From Deltaproteobacteria bacterium (GTDB taxonomy: Bacteria > SAR324 > NAC60-12): a stretch of DNA of 64,000 bases. The notes under the pieces were generated by a model that was given only the letters and a program-made list of their open reading frames with translations, did no database searches and was not told where the DNA came from. The DNA lies in NCBI GenBank assembly GCA_002685535.1, contig NYXK01000211.1, forward strand, positions 1 through 64,000. Reading direction: 5' to 3'. Shown here piece after piece: positions 10,644-21,339 of the stretch. Both the position numbers and the translations under genes were made by a program. Each line of letters begins with the position of its first letter. Position 1 is the first letter of the stretch.

Positions 10644-10968
10644 AGGCGAGTGCAAGTCGACTAGAACCCCAGCCCTATACGGTACAATAACGGCGAATTG
10701 ATCTCCACTGGTGAATTTACCCATTGCTCCAGCGACTCTCGATTCAATTGACGCAAAAGTCGCTCAACGCATCTTAATGAGAATTTTTCTCCTCTCGATA
10801 TCGCAACTGTCCGGCGTCGCGCGACACACTATCAGCGAAGCAAAGCTCGACTCTAAAAAGTCGATATCGCAGCCCTGAGCAGCGTGAACTCCAAATCAGC
10901 ACCAACAAACTAGACACGACCGTGATAGCGATGACCAGACTCGCGGTCTCAAAGACCTCAACGGCCAT

Positions 10969-11808
10969 GTGCTCTCCATTGACGAGCTGCTCACCTTCGG
11001 TCTCTTGAAAACCGAGCTCCCCGACAGCGATGTCGTTCTCTACTACCAATGGACCCCCACAGCCACCTTCCACCCCTTCAGCAAGCTCCCAGTCGAAATT
11101 CAATTGTTCATTTGGAAACTCAGCCGTCCCCGTCGCAAGATCTTCGTTCATCGAAATGGTCATATGCTTCGATGTCGAATTGCAGTTCCATCACTCCTGC
11201 AGGTCAACCGGGAAAGTCGTATTGAGATGTTGAAGCACTACACCGCGCCAGCTCACATTCCTGGTGTTCCAGATCGACGTCCTGCACTCTCTCAATACTA
11301 CTTCGACCCAACGATTGAAATCGTGGTCTTCCGGAGCTACATTCACCTCCTCAGTCTTGAAGAACACATGAATGCAGCGGAAGACATTTTTGTCGCTGAG
11401 AGCCTCGCAACACTCCAATCTTCGATAATTGGTAGTACGTGGTGGAGTGTACCGTGGAAGTTCTTCGACCCAATCTCAACCTCTACACCTGATACGCCGC
11501 CCTATTATAGACATTCCAGAAACAATCAAGTACGATTCTTCCGAACGCTCTCTTCTCTGCGAGATTTGGTGCTCGTCGGTGGGTCCTGCGCGCTGAAGTA
11601 CGATTACCAAAGAGCTCTCTGTGTAAAAAGCCTGACCGCCATGTTCAAGGAATTCCGGCATCAGGATCCAGGCCGAGGTGAGGTAGAAGTCATTGTGCTT
11701 ATGAAGTGTCATCGACCTGGCACGTTGGAATGTGAGGAGTGCTGGGTTGGCTTCAGCGAGGAAAAATTCAGGGCAAAGTTGTTGAGGGCAGTCCTTTCCG
11801 GATCTTGA
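10969..11808 (+). CDS. 2EXR-domain protein (copy 2), N-terminus unresolved
   Basis: The open frame encodes 279 residues. It holds FHPFSKLPVEIQLFIWKLSRPRRKI (given here by its ends: FSKLPVEIQ and FIWKL) and the second motif QVNRESRIEMLKHY, then YFDPTIEIVVF and a conserved-looking SLRDLVLVGG strand near the C-terminus, so the 2EXR core is complete. The frame has no ATG before the first motif: position 10969 is GTG, and the next upstream in-frame ATG (10777) is separated from the domain by two TGA stops. Either a small upstream exon is spliced in (several AG acceptors lie just before 10920) or the 5' end is damaged. The start coordinate therefore marks the open frame, not a proven initiation codon. 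It follows copy 1 in the same orientation, 325 bases downstream of its stop. Confidence 0.65.
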   Translation: MLSIDELLTFGLLKTELPDSDVVLYYQWTPTATFHPFSKLPVEIQLFIWKLSRPRRKIFVHRNGHMLRCRIAVPSLLQVNRESRIEMLKHYTAPAHIPGVPDRRPALSQYYFDPTIEIVVFRSYIHLLSLEEHMNAAEDIFVAESLATLQSSIIGSTWWSVPWKFFDPISTSTPDTPPYYRHSRNNQVRFFRTLSSLRDLVLVGGSCALKYDYQRALCVKSLTAMFKEFRHQDPGRGEVEVIVLMKCHRPGTLECEECWVGFSEEKFRAKLLRAVLSGS

Positions 11809-12867
11809 GCTATTTAGCCGAACGTCCACATTCATCCGTCTTGGGGACCGTCCAAGGCCGTTTGCGTTCCATAACTCGAGGTTATCTGATCTTTGGAGCG
11901 ATGCAGTCATTTCTCCGACCACCACACCACGGTTGCAGAGCTCCCACACACGTTGGTCATGGTTGAGTGGGATGTTCTTAATTGTGGCTGTATCTGGCAC
12001 GTTCTCGGTGGTTGGCTTTGCATTTGGGCGTCTCCTTCGCGCAGAACTCCGGCTTTGAGGCAATAAAGAGTATAAAAGTTCAATCTAGCATAATCTTTCG
12101 TGATAGGTAAGGAGCGCACTATTCACGAGCGGTGGAAACTTTCGAGACATGGGGTGCTCCGAAGGAATGCCTGTGATTATGTAGCTAGCGTAAGCTAGCT
12201 ACCACTCGTACCCAAGCGAAATTTCCTCCGACATTTGTGCCACTGCTGCATCCTTGATATGATCTCAAGCAAGACCTCATTATGGGGACTTGCGATGATA
12301 TCGCCAAACAAACATTCGCTTAACACAGTACGGTTGTATAATTCTCTGGTCCCCACAAGCGCATAACACTACCAGGCTTTCAGGAAAATTTCCAATATTT
12401 GTGGACCATCGGAAAACTGACGGGAAGTTTAGTTGCAAAAGTCATCGACTGGGTTGTGATGTTTAGCGCGACGCCTTGCCAACCTTGTCATATCTCAATT
12501 GACTGATCCCTAATGGCGAGGTAAAGCCTAGGAAAACAGCTAAGCAATGTCCAACCGTCTAGCCGCCATGCTTTCGGCAGTAGCCAGTCCATTCACAGAC
12601 AGTCGGTCTACATATGCTTCCATAGCAGCTTTAAATCCATTACGCTCCCACAAACGCCTCTACTCATCCCACCAATCAACGTTTTCCCCTCCGCCATTTT
12701 TCTCTCTACCTTGATCATCGCGACACATCAGCGAATTGTTTGCCAATCCCTGATCAAAGGAGAGTTCGCACCTACAGCATACAGACTCCACTCCAATCTT
12801 CGGCGACCGTCGCACCAGGGACTTTATCTCGACACCAGGTTCGCAACACTTTACGATTAATTCCAAT
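11809..12867. other. Intergenic region between 2EXR copies 2 and 3
   Basis: About 1.06 kb without a supportable gene. It contains a perfect short inverted repeat at 12181-12202. The open frames on both strands are short and show no domain. Confidence 0.4.
12181..12202. repeat. Perfect 9-bp inverted repeat with 4-nt loop
   Basis: GTAGCTAGC, then GTAA, then GCTAGCTAC: a perfect hairpin-capable palindrome in the spacer between two 2EXR genes. It could be a transcription-end hairpin, a small mobile-element footprint or chance; no flanking target duplication was recognised. Confidence 0.8.
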
Positions 12868-13758
12868 ATGGCCGGAATAAGCAAAAGGAAAAGGCTGCAA
12901 TTGCAACGTCAGCGCTCTTCTATACCGGGGAATATTCCCGCAGATAAGCCAAAGATCGCAACCAACGACAAGTCTCGACGTCAAGCTTCCGCCAAGACCA
13001 GATTCAATACGCTCCCTCAAGAGCTTCAAGACTACATCTTGTTCGACATCACCTACAACAAGCAACACACAATGGAACTCCGTCGAACAATTCCATATCA
13101 ATATGACAGGATGCCGATTCCAAACAGCGGTATCGATGCCTTTAGAGGAGCCGGACGGCCACTTCCTATCACTGCCTACATATGTCATGCAAGCCGAGAG
13201 GAAATGTTTCGTCATCTGAAGCTTTTGATTCCAGGAAATCCACAGTGCGGCTACTGGGAGCCCGAAGTAGACAGACTATTATTGACAAACGACACGCAAG
13301 CTGACCTCATGGCCTTTGCCGACGCTTCTGGCTTGGAGGTTCTCGACAAGGTTCAACACCTTACACTTTATCACATGGACTTTGTTCCACACCTAGTGAA
13401 CCCTTGCTGCTCCCGCCACAATCGCCGACAAAAGGCAGAACTGAAGCCCCTTCAGCAGATATCAGCGCATGAGCGCCTCAATTTGCCTCCCATCGAAGCC
13501 TTCAGAGCTTTGAAGACTTTGAGAATAGTACCGTCACGAGACGGTATGGATCAACCCTGGTTACTGTCAGAGGAGGGAGTGAAGAAGTGCAAAGAGGCCT
13601 TTCTTGAGTACTTTTCGCTCTTGCAAAAGAAGGTGGATCCTACCCATAATATTCCAGTGGTTGAGATGAAGATGATCCCTTCGTATAATGGCGTACCGCG
13701 GTATTCTGACGTTAGTCGAGAAGAACGCATTCGGTATCCGTATCCTTCGGCACGTTAG
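12868..13758 (+). CDS. Divergent 2EXR-like protein (copy 3)
   Basis: Intronless, 296 residues, clean ATG. A basic N-terminus (KRKRLQLQRQR) precedes FNTLPQELQDYILFDI, which resembles the first 2EXR motif but also an F-box start (LPxEL-x-x-x-I). The second motif appears as CHASREEMFRHLKLL, keeping the SRE...H pattern. A patch with CCSRHNRRQK lies in the middle. The usual IW of motif one is replaced by IL, so this is either a diverged 2EXR protein or a related F-box-like fungal protein. The frame is intact and long, unlike several neighbours, so the gene is likely functional. It sits in the same orientation as copies 1, 2 and 4. Confidence 0.6.
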   Translation: MAGISKRKRLQLQRQRSSIPGNIPADKPKIATNDKSRRQASAKTRFNTLPQELQDYILFDITYNKQHTMELRRTIPYQYDRMPIPNSGIDAFRGAGRPLPITAYICHASREEMFRHLKLLIPGNPQCGYWEPEVDRLLLTNDTQADLMAFADASGLEVLDKVQHLTLYHMDFVPHLVNPCCSRHNRRQKAELKPLQQISAHERLNLPPIEAFRALKTLRIVPSRDGMDQPWLLSEEGVKKCKEAFLEYFSLLQKKVDPTHNIPVVEMKMIPSYNGVPRYSDVSREERIRYPYPSAR

Positions 13759-14762
13759 TGATTTAAAACAATGCATGACTGGGTTTATTTACTAGGGTGC
13801 AAAGCAGAGACCAATGTGCCAATTACATGCGCAATGGTGGAGCATAGAAATTAATGAATGCAATAGGAACGCTGAGTGGTGTCCATTCTTGAAGATCATG
13901 CTGTAATTGTCTTAGTATAGTTTTAGGGCCGAGACTTAGATTAGGTTCTTCAATAGAAATCCCTCATTCACTACTGACTCCATCTTGTGATGCGAGCAGT
14001 AGAGATATCTCCCCGATTTAGTACATACTGAACTGGATGTTAAAGCTAAGCGAGTGCCTCAATCGCAGACAGAACAGAGCTTCTGAAAGCCTTTAATCAC
14101 ACCTTCTTTATCCACAAAAGACACCTTTGGAGGCACAGAATGCCACGGAGCATTCGTTACTGTATTCAGAAATCATATCCATACGTATCGAATTGCCCTC
14201 AGAGTCCACCGAGTTTTGGTCACGTTAGCCGGAAAATCAGAATCGAATTTCTGCCCAATCAAAGATTGGATCGTCTTAAGGTTAGGTAGCCACCAATATG
14301 TACTACCCAGCAACCATGACAGCGCGGAGAAAATGCAAACAACAAGTGTTGTGTCGAGCAATGTGGGTAGTCAAGAGCCGACCGAGATGAAGGTGAAGAT
14401 ATTCGCCTGTCAAGAAAGGTAACTCTAATCTGCAACTTCACGAGGAGTCCAACACTTGTGAACGAATGACGATGTGCACTTTGACAAAAAACTATACCCG
14501 GAAGCTGCCGTTGCAATCGGGCAATTTGATCTGTGGGGCCCAAATAAGCGACCCAAGAAACAACCCAACTACTCCCTCACTTACGGCACGCAAACTTCTA
14601 GTGCAAGCTAGACTTACCTTAGATGCCACACCCACAAGCTCTGATATACTGCACTATCAAAGTCTCCTCTTTTCAGTACAATCCCTCAATTTTCGGAATG
14701 AAATGCTTGGTCTTATTTTGTGTACAGTAAGCATTGCTTTACGAACTAAAGCTAACCACAAG
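13759..14762. other. Intergenic region upstream of the decayed 2EXR copy 4
   Basis: About 1 kb with no supportable gene. The frame of copy 4 is open back to an ATG at 14466, so part of this region could be its 5' coding sequence, but the added residues show no domain. Confidence 0.35.
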
Positions 14763-15579
14763 ATGTCGAGAACAAGTTTGACATCTTCAGCTGAGGCACA
14801 CCTTATTCCAATTTCTGATGTCACTGACGACATTATTTCATCACCATCCGACCAAGAGGGGCCCGAAGGCTCATCCGAAGGACAGGGAGCAGACTCATCA
14901 CACAAGGAAGCCAGTGATAGTCTTGGCTCTGGGCCCATGGCCGCTAAATCTCCCACCGACTTCAGTCAGCTGCCCCTGGAGCGACAACGACAGATTTGGA
15001 AACATTGCCTACCTCCCGGGAAAATCACTTCTCTCTTTTACTACTATACCATCATTCGACTTGGTACACCAGCTCCTATAGGACTCCGGATTAATCGCGA
15101 AAGTCGGCCGGAAACACTTCGACACTACAAAGTTTTGCTACCAACCACACACTGACAGCCTTGAATACTGGGACAGCACTGTCGACACTATACAGCACTG
15201 AGACATGTCAACTTACATGGCTTCTACCTACCTCGAGATGACTTTGACCGTTTGTCCTACTCCAGCGATAATGAAGGCAGAATTGGCGACGTGTCGATTC
15301 GTGGAGTTTCTTTACCCGCCAACTGTCCGAGGGCTGCAGATGTTTATCAGCATGACGAAGAGCTGGACGAAGAAAGGATTGAGCACATCTAGCGTCGAGA
15401 CCGGCCCTAACCTTCGATTGCATTGTCCGAACATGAAGATGCTCAGACTTTGGCCTGATTGTGGGCCCGATGAGGTAAGAGATACACATCAGGGGCTCAT
15501 CGACTTGCTTAGCGCCTGTCAAGAGGAACCTCCACATAGATGGGCTATCACAGACGAAGGGAATTTAATAGAGGTCTAG
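14763..15579 (+). pseudogene. Decayed 2EXR gene (copy 4)
   Basis: The start region (Ser/Glu-rich, then FSQLPLERQRQIWKHCLPPG and LRINRESRPETLRHYKVLL) gives both 2EXR motifs. The frame then hits a stop at about 15152. Shifting by one base around 15139 continues as YQPHTDSLEYWDSTVDTI, matching the position where the family normally has its F/Y-D-P-x-x-D-T segment, then meets a TGA near 15199, and the same frame stays open to 15579. A third frame also has plausible coding sequence in 15210-15390. One frameshift plus at least one stop within the expected domain length argues for a pseudogene. No canonical intron removes both defects. It remains possible that a truncated product of about 130 residues is made. 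Confidence 0.6.
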
Positions 15580-16334
15580 ATAATGGATTCAACACGGAGC
15601 CGGACCTGGATTTGGTACTTGTCGGTTGCCAATTAGCTTCTACTTGAAAGTGAAGCTATGAGACGTGTAATGCTTTTCTCTGGTATGATGGTAAGGAACG
15701 AGTCCAGATAAGACACAGACTGTAAGATTGTCCGTGAAATGCCGGCTTCAATCTCTGACATAAACATGGACTTCACTTTACACATGTCTTGAATACTGCC
15801 CTACTTATCTTGTTGTCGGTCGTTCGTTCTTTGATATTTGTCACTTCAAATTCACATTTTTGTGTTTAGCCTCTGGGCGGCATTTGTATGCCCGTAAAGG
15901 AGCTGCACGTGCCTTGGAGGACAGAGTGTAGTCACCTGCACGATGCCGAGACATCGTGATACTTGTCACGCAACCTTCTGCTTTTCTCTCGTTACGTACG
16001 CAGAGGGCCCTCAAATTGCGGGGTTCTCTGAAGAAAGCTGGCCGGCCGCTGTTGGGGCGCCACACAATGCTGGAGATTCCAGAGAGTAAAGAATGAATTC
16101 ATGGCAGAGAATTAAGATTCCTGATTGCTTCTCGAGCTGGCTGGCCGGTCGTGCTTGCCTTTTTTGTTTGCTTTCACTAGCGTTGTCTCTAAGCGAGACA
16201 GGATATCTACCAGGCAGATGCTCCCAGCTTGTCCCCGAAACTTCACCAACGACTAAATCAGTACTTCAACATCACCCAAAAGAACCCGACCTCACAGCAA
16301 TTCTCTCACCACAGACCTCACCACGCAATTCAAC
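15580..16334. promoter_or_regulatory. Upstream region of the MYND gene
   Basis: About 750 bases between the decayed 2EXR copy 4 and the MYND gene. The last 250 bases are CA/TC-rich like a fungal promoter and leader. No gene seen. Confidence 0.35.
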
Positions 16335-17149
16335 ATGGGCCGCTGGGGTGAACGATTCTTCGAGGGTGACAACGACCTGGACGAGGCCAGCATGATGTCT
16401 GCAGACGCTGGCATCGAGCTCTACAATTACGAAATCGACGAGCGAGAGAGCGAGGACTTCTCCTTCTCCGGCAAGGGCCTCGAAGCTACCAGAGACCATC
16501 TCAACAGTGGCGTCCTGAGCCGCCTCTTCAACAAGTACGCTACCAATAAGTCTTTCGCTGATGGCAGTATGAGCTGCAAGGAACTTCGATTGGTCCTCCT
16601 AGGTAAAGTGGCATCTGGTCTACCCGAGATCCACAGGTAGACTAACATTGTGTGCTCGAAGCTGTCTTGGCCATGCGCCTTGGTGCCACAATCGAGCCAG
16701 TCCACATGGATCTGTTGCGCGACTCCTACACCAAGATCGACGTTTCTCCCAAATACTCCTTCGTCCTGGCAGACTCTGGTTTCCGTGCTCCAATGAAGGA
16801 ACAGTTCGAGATTTCTCTGGCCAAGTACAAGAACGACGGTACACCTTATAACTTCGATGCCATCCGCTGCGAGAATATGCCGTGCTCCAAGGAGAACAAT
16901 GAATTGGTCGAGGGAAAGACATTGAAGAAGTGTGGAAAATGCTTGGTCAGTATATTCCGTCTTTGATAGCAGATATGAGCTTCGAATGGATTACCACTGA
17001 CACTTCTGTAGGAGGTATTCTACTGTAGCAAGGAGTGCCAGACCCACGACTGGACCAAGCACAAGAAGAATTGCATCACCCCCGAGAAGCGTGCCGAGCA
17101 GGAGAAAAACCGCAACGCAGGAAGAGGCTTCGTTTCGATGAATGTTTGA
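16335..17149 (+). CDS. MYND-type zinc-finger protein
   Basis: Three exons (16335-16602, 16662-16945, 17012-17149) give 229 residues; introns are GTAAAG...AAG and GTCAGT...TAG. The first ~150 residues are acidic and helical without a recognised domain (starts MGRWGERFFEGDNDLDEA). The C-terminal ~50 residues form a MYND zinc finger: CENMPC, KKCGKCLEVFYCSKECQ, then HDWTKHKKNC, i.e. the C-x4-C / C-x2-C / C-x3-C / H-x3-C pattern split across the last intron. MYND fingers bind proline-rich peptides and mediate protein-protein contacts. It interrupts the run of 2EXR genes and, unlike many of them, is fully intact with good splice sites, so it is likely expressed. No specific ortholog name can be given. 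Confidence 0.82.
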
Positions 17150-17881
17150 GATCCGAAAGTGTTTCGCAGGAGCACGATGATGGTGGCTTTACGATGGGAT
17201 TACGACATTTGCTGCAGATGACATCGGAGACTTTGACTTGATAAGGACTTCTTGCGATTTGCATTTTGCTTCAACAGGGAAGAATGTATCCACAAATCCG
17301 CACCTTTGCGTCCTATGATTCGGTGATGAGCTAGTGATAGACGTACTTCTTACGAGGAGCCTGACAGTGTGTTAGAGGAGCTGACAAGCTGCATTTCAAT
17401 GTCTCGGGAGTCTTTTGAGACTTAGTATTGTGAAATCCTCGTCGCGGCAGTTCCATACCGTAGTGAAAGGCTGATGCCCTTTCCTTGGCTAAGGAACGGA
17501 ACAACTTTATCATGTGTATCGCGACGGAGGGCTTTACAACTAGGCTATTCTTAATGGGATCAAGCAGATATCTAGTCCTGCTGGGCTTCTTGAATCGTTT
17601 CTTGGAACTGGCTGAGGTATCCGAGACGAATGGAGTTGAGATCAGTATGGTACAAAGGTGGGGAGCTTCTACTCGTTATACGCATCGTATGGCTTCGACA
17701 TATTCAGCAAGATGCTAAAGCATCCAAGCTCACTGTACCATTTCATGCATTAATATGAGAGACCTTGGATACTTTTGTATATGTTTATTGTATAGCCATT
17801 GTGCAACTGCTCTTTTTCGGTGCAAGACTTCCTTCAATCACCAGCATGAGCGCTACTGTCCTCTGTCTCGCTCCGGGATTG
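17150..17881. other. Convergent intergenic region, MYND gene / 2EXR copy 5
   Basis: About 730 bases between convergent ends. Short frames at 17485-17718 and 17755-18039 overlap the 3' part of copy 5 or lack domains. Nothing else recognised. Confidence 0.4.
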
Positions 17882-18727
17882 TCACTGCCACCAAATATCT
17901 TTACAGACCCTTCGGTATGAAACATGCTTCTCCAAGAAGGAGCTCTCGACATCCTCCCAATCCTCCACTGAGAATAGATGTACTGAGTAGCTTGGCTCCA
18001 AGAAGGTTGTCTTTCCTATGTTTGCAAACCCTTTCGTGACATTCACAATGCTTGGGGCTAGGTCTGGAACACTATCGCCACAGCTCAATTTAATGACCAA
18101 AGTGGTAATTTTGTTGGTCGTAGTGTGGTAGGATTTCCGCAAGTCTTTGGTTGCCCATCCTAGGCCACTGTCCCACCAGAAGATCTAATAACGAGTCGGA
18201 CTGAAGCAAATTGGTCGGTGTGGCATCCATCGCTGTAATTTCTTGGCTTCGGATGGGAAGTCCTGGGTACGGAAGATCTCGTAGTGACGGAGAGTCTCTC
18301 GCCGGCTTTCCTGATTGACTTGAAGTGTGACGGAGAATAGCGCTCCGCCCGCATTTCTTTCTTCAAGGAGTTCGTACACCTCATTCTTGATGTTCATTAC
18401 TCGCCCTTCAGGTAATACTGCCTTCCAGAACATGAGTCGCAGTTCTTCCGGCAGTTTCGAAAACAGTGTAAACTTTTTGGGAAGGAGCCACTGTTCGACA
18501 AAGAGTTCTTCGTTGGGGTCAGGGAATTCAAAGGTGAGCAGGGCAAGCGTTGCTACAACCTCTTCAATCTCTTGTAGAGTGCCTTTGGATCTCGTGAGGT
18601 ATCTGTAACGTCATGTCAGTTGTTACTTTTGTGACATTGAGGTGATCAATCCGGCTTACTTGTGGGTCATGGCGGTCGTTGCACTGGGGCTTCGCCTTTG
18701 CTGATGGGAATGAGCATTGGAGGACAT
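17882..18727 (-). pseudogene. 2EXR gene (copy 5) interrupted by one in-frame TAG
   Basis: Exon 1 (18660-18727, from an ATG starting MSSNAHSHQQ) ends CAC AA and is joined through a GTAAGC...ACAG intron to exon 2 at 18602, reading K-YLTRSKGTLQEIEE. The domain follows: FSKLPEELRLMFWKAVLPEG and QVNQESRRETLRHYEIF. A TAG at 18185-18187 stops the frame in the middle of the expected domain, but the same frame continues for 101 more codons (IFWWDSGLGW, ending at 17882) with coding-like composition. So one substitution separates this from an intact ~260-residue protein. A CAG-to-TAG (C-to-T) change would explain it. It is a head-to-head inverted paralog of copy 6 with the same intron position. Alternatives: stop-codon readthrough or a sequencing error. 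Confidence 0.7.
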
Positions 18728-19244
18728 CAAAGCGGGTACGAGGCGCTCCGCTTGTCGTGCTCCAGGGTGGTACGATACAATACGCGAGAGAAGCTGAGAT
18801 AGAGAGAGCGGAACGGATTTCGAGGACTGGGTTGCAAAGACTTGATTCCAAGGTCCTAAGCTCGACTCGAAGCTTATGATCTTAAAATCATCTCTGGACA
18901 ACTTGGAAGGGTCCAGAGGCCCGTATTCACTTCTTAGGGGGTGGTCTCTGAGAGGAGATAATCTCTAGGAGTCAACAACGCAACCACGAGCAGCACGTGA
19001 CGGGCGAAAGATACTTTAGCCTAGTACGTGCTAAGTGGACTTCGTTGAAATACGCGCCTTCCTCATGCGCTTTCGGATCATGTAACCTGGACCATCGAAA
19101 TGCAAGCAATATCTTCATCCTCTTCCCTGCCTGGATATCCTTCAATAACCTGCGATACAAGCAACGACATTCCTCCGCGACATTACACAGGAAAGCATTG
19201 CACATCTACTCAATCGCGAAAACTGCAGACATTTTATCCAGCTC
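18728..19244. promoter_or_regulatory. Divergent spacer between inverted 2EXR paralogs 5 and 6
   Basis: About 520 bases between two head-to-head paralogous 2EXR genes, expected to carry both promoters. The open frame of copy 5 extends upstream to 18901, so its start could lie inside this spacer. Confidence 0.4.
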
Positions 19245-19863
19245 ATGGAAATGGCTCCCGGCAAATTCGCAGACACGAAGAGAGGCAAAAAGAAGGTCAA
19301 AGGTACCTCGAACGAACACAAGTAAGGACCCTAAACCCGCAAGCGCCTAGATAGAAGGATCACCGCAATGATACAGACACCTGACCCGGTCCAAAGGCTC
19401 CATGAAGGAAATTGAGGAAGCGACCGAGGCTCTCGAGCTATTTACCTGCGAGCTTGTCGATCCGAACGAAGAGTTGTATCTGCAGGAGCACAGTCTGAAG
19501 CATATGCCCGGATCCAGCAGACTCTCAACGGAGCTCAGACTCATGATTTGGAATGCTACCTTCCCTACTGGACGTTTGCTACCAATCAACCTCGAACCCT
19601 TCTTCCTACTTCTGCGCCCCCCAAAGAAGAATGGCTGTACGCTGCCAGTATCACTCCACATCAACGATGAAAGTCGCCAAGATACTAAGCGACATTACTA
19701 TGTCTTACTACCCGACGAAACACCTCCCATGGACCCAGAATTCGCACCCAAGAACATGGTTCCAAGCTGTTTGCGCAAAACTTTGTATATTGACATGGAA
19801 AGGGACTTTGTGTACCAGGAGGAAGGCAATTTCAGCTGGGTAAACAAGACTTTGACCAGTTAG
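19245..19863 (+). CDS. Short 2EXR-domain protein (copy 6), probably C-terminally truncated
   Basis: Exon 1 (19245-19321) encodes MEMAPGKFADTKRGKKKVKG and a few residues more, ending CAC AA before GTAAGG. Exon 2 (19377-19863) resumes as K-HLTRSKGSMKEIEEATEALELF. Total 187 residues. The first motif reads SRLSTELRLMIWNATFPTG and the second HINDESRQDTKRHYYVLL. Intron position, phase and the LTRSKG start are shared with copy 5, proving common descent. The protein ends soon after the second motif, where other members continue for 80-150 residues; no extension in the following 100 bases was found in any frame. It may be a functional short form or a truncated relic. Confidence 0.65.
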
Positions 19864-20505
19864 AAGTGACACCTACAGGGAAGGATCCGGATGATGCATA
19901 GACTCCAGTACCGGTTACTGAAATTTGTGTACTGTAACAGACTGCATCTGCTCGCTTGGCTGTGTAGGCAATCTAGGTAGGAATTCACGGGTGCTGGAGT
20001 GTAGTCCTTGGCGCGCTAGCCTCAGCATCGAAGAACCCCACAGCTTGCTCGTCTTCCTTTCCAGCATCATCGCAAAATCTGGTTAGGCCAAGAAGAAAAG
20101 CACAAGGGATCGCTGTAAGTCTTTAGTACCCATTACCTTCAGAAAGTATATCGCTGAACGCAGATCCAGCTCAGCTCGCTCTCACAATCCGTTCTCAACC
20201 ATCTAAACCTCCTCATACACGAACCTGATCTCTCAATTATCGCGACCGAAGACGACATTCTCGAATATCACAGTATTTTTAAGCCTCTACTTACTACACA
20301 TGCACACACCGGGACATTGAAGTTGTTTTCTTCTTGGGGTATTCTTTCTCAGTTCTGAACTGTTTTGTTGACTAACTGGTTCTGCACCAATAGGAACTCA
20401 AGATGTCTCCGAAGATTACCCCCGAGCCGAAAACCCCCTTTCAACTTCACTACCAACCGTCAATCCCAACTCTACCAACAAGTCCGTGTGTCACCGATTA
20501 TCAAT
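19864..20505. other. Intergenic region between 2EXR copies 6 and 7
   Basis: About 640 bases. The last part has T/C-rich leader-like sequence and an ATG at 20403 whose frame ends at a TAG (20520-20522). No gene supported. Confidence 0.35.
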
Positions 20506-21125
20506 ATGGCCTTGATAACTAGTCTGGTTGTCGGTGTCGCAGTCTTCCTGATGGCCGTCCTTTGGCACCAGGTCTTTCAGCAAGGCCGTGCGTCGTGACA
20601 GTCAACCTCCCTCAAATAGTCACTTCTAGCGCAAACTTGGTTTTGTCGCTCCTCTTATACCTGCCCGACCTTAACCAAGACCTCTTCATCCAATCTTGCT
20701 ACAATTCCACCGATTTCCGACTTTTTGCCTTCCTTCCACGAGAAGTCCGCTTCATGATTTGGCGCGCAGCCATGCCCCGAGGCCGCCGCTTTCCACTCAC
20801 AAGCTTCCGTGATAATCTGCCAGGATTTCTTGGTCCTCGTCCCCCAGTCCCCTACAACGTCTGTCAAGAAAGCCGCCAAGAAGTTCTACGACACTTCATC
20901 TTCTTGAGATGGACAGTCCACTGGGTCCAGAGATTCCAAAACCCTACCGTCATCACACTCAGCCACCCCTTACAAACAATGCAAGTTCTCTTCGACCCGA
21001 TCACCGATATCGTAACTTCAAGCTCATGGACTATTACGACCCGCATCGGCTTATTAACCGAGGTAATGCCAGTAGACTTTGTCTTTCTAGCTTTCGCGCT
21101 GTTACGTTGTCGCGCGGTTACGTGA
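20506..21125 (+). CDS. 2EXR-domain protein (copy 7), 5' and 3' structure uncertain
   Basis: The domain frame (open from 20562, where the first codon is TTG) contains FAFLPREVRFMIWRAAMPRG and NVCQESRQEVLRHFIFL, then VLFDPITDIVTSSSW, so it is a 2EXR member. It lacks its own ATG. An ATG at 20506 in another frame encodes a strongly hydrophobic segment, MALITSLVVGVAVFLMAVLW, that would make a membrane anchor. It can be joined to the domain frame only by removing a 32-nt piece (GTGCGT...AATAG), shorter than usual introns. The alternative is the ATG at 20403 in the domain frame, blocked by a TAG at 20520. The C-terminus is also short compared with copies 1 and 2. It may be a recently damaged gene. 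Confidence 0.5.
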
Positions 21126-21339
21126 TATTATTGAACCTTTTCCTAAAAGCATGATTGCCAAAGTAGAACACAGTTCCATGTTAAGATTGAAGCGGGAGAG
21201 ATTGCCGCGCTAGACCGTTCCTAAAACATTATTGCGCCAGCACCAGGTACAAGAAGCTCAGTACATAGATATTCCCTCCAAGAAAAAGAAATAAGAATAC
21301 CCAGAGCTCATTCATAAGGAGCAATTTGAGCCGTCACTG

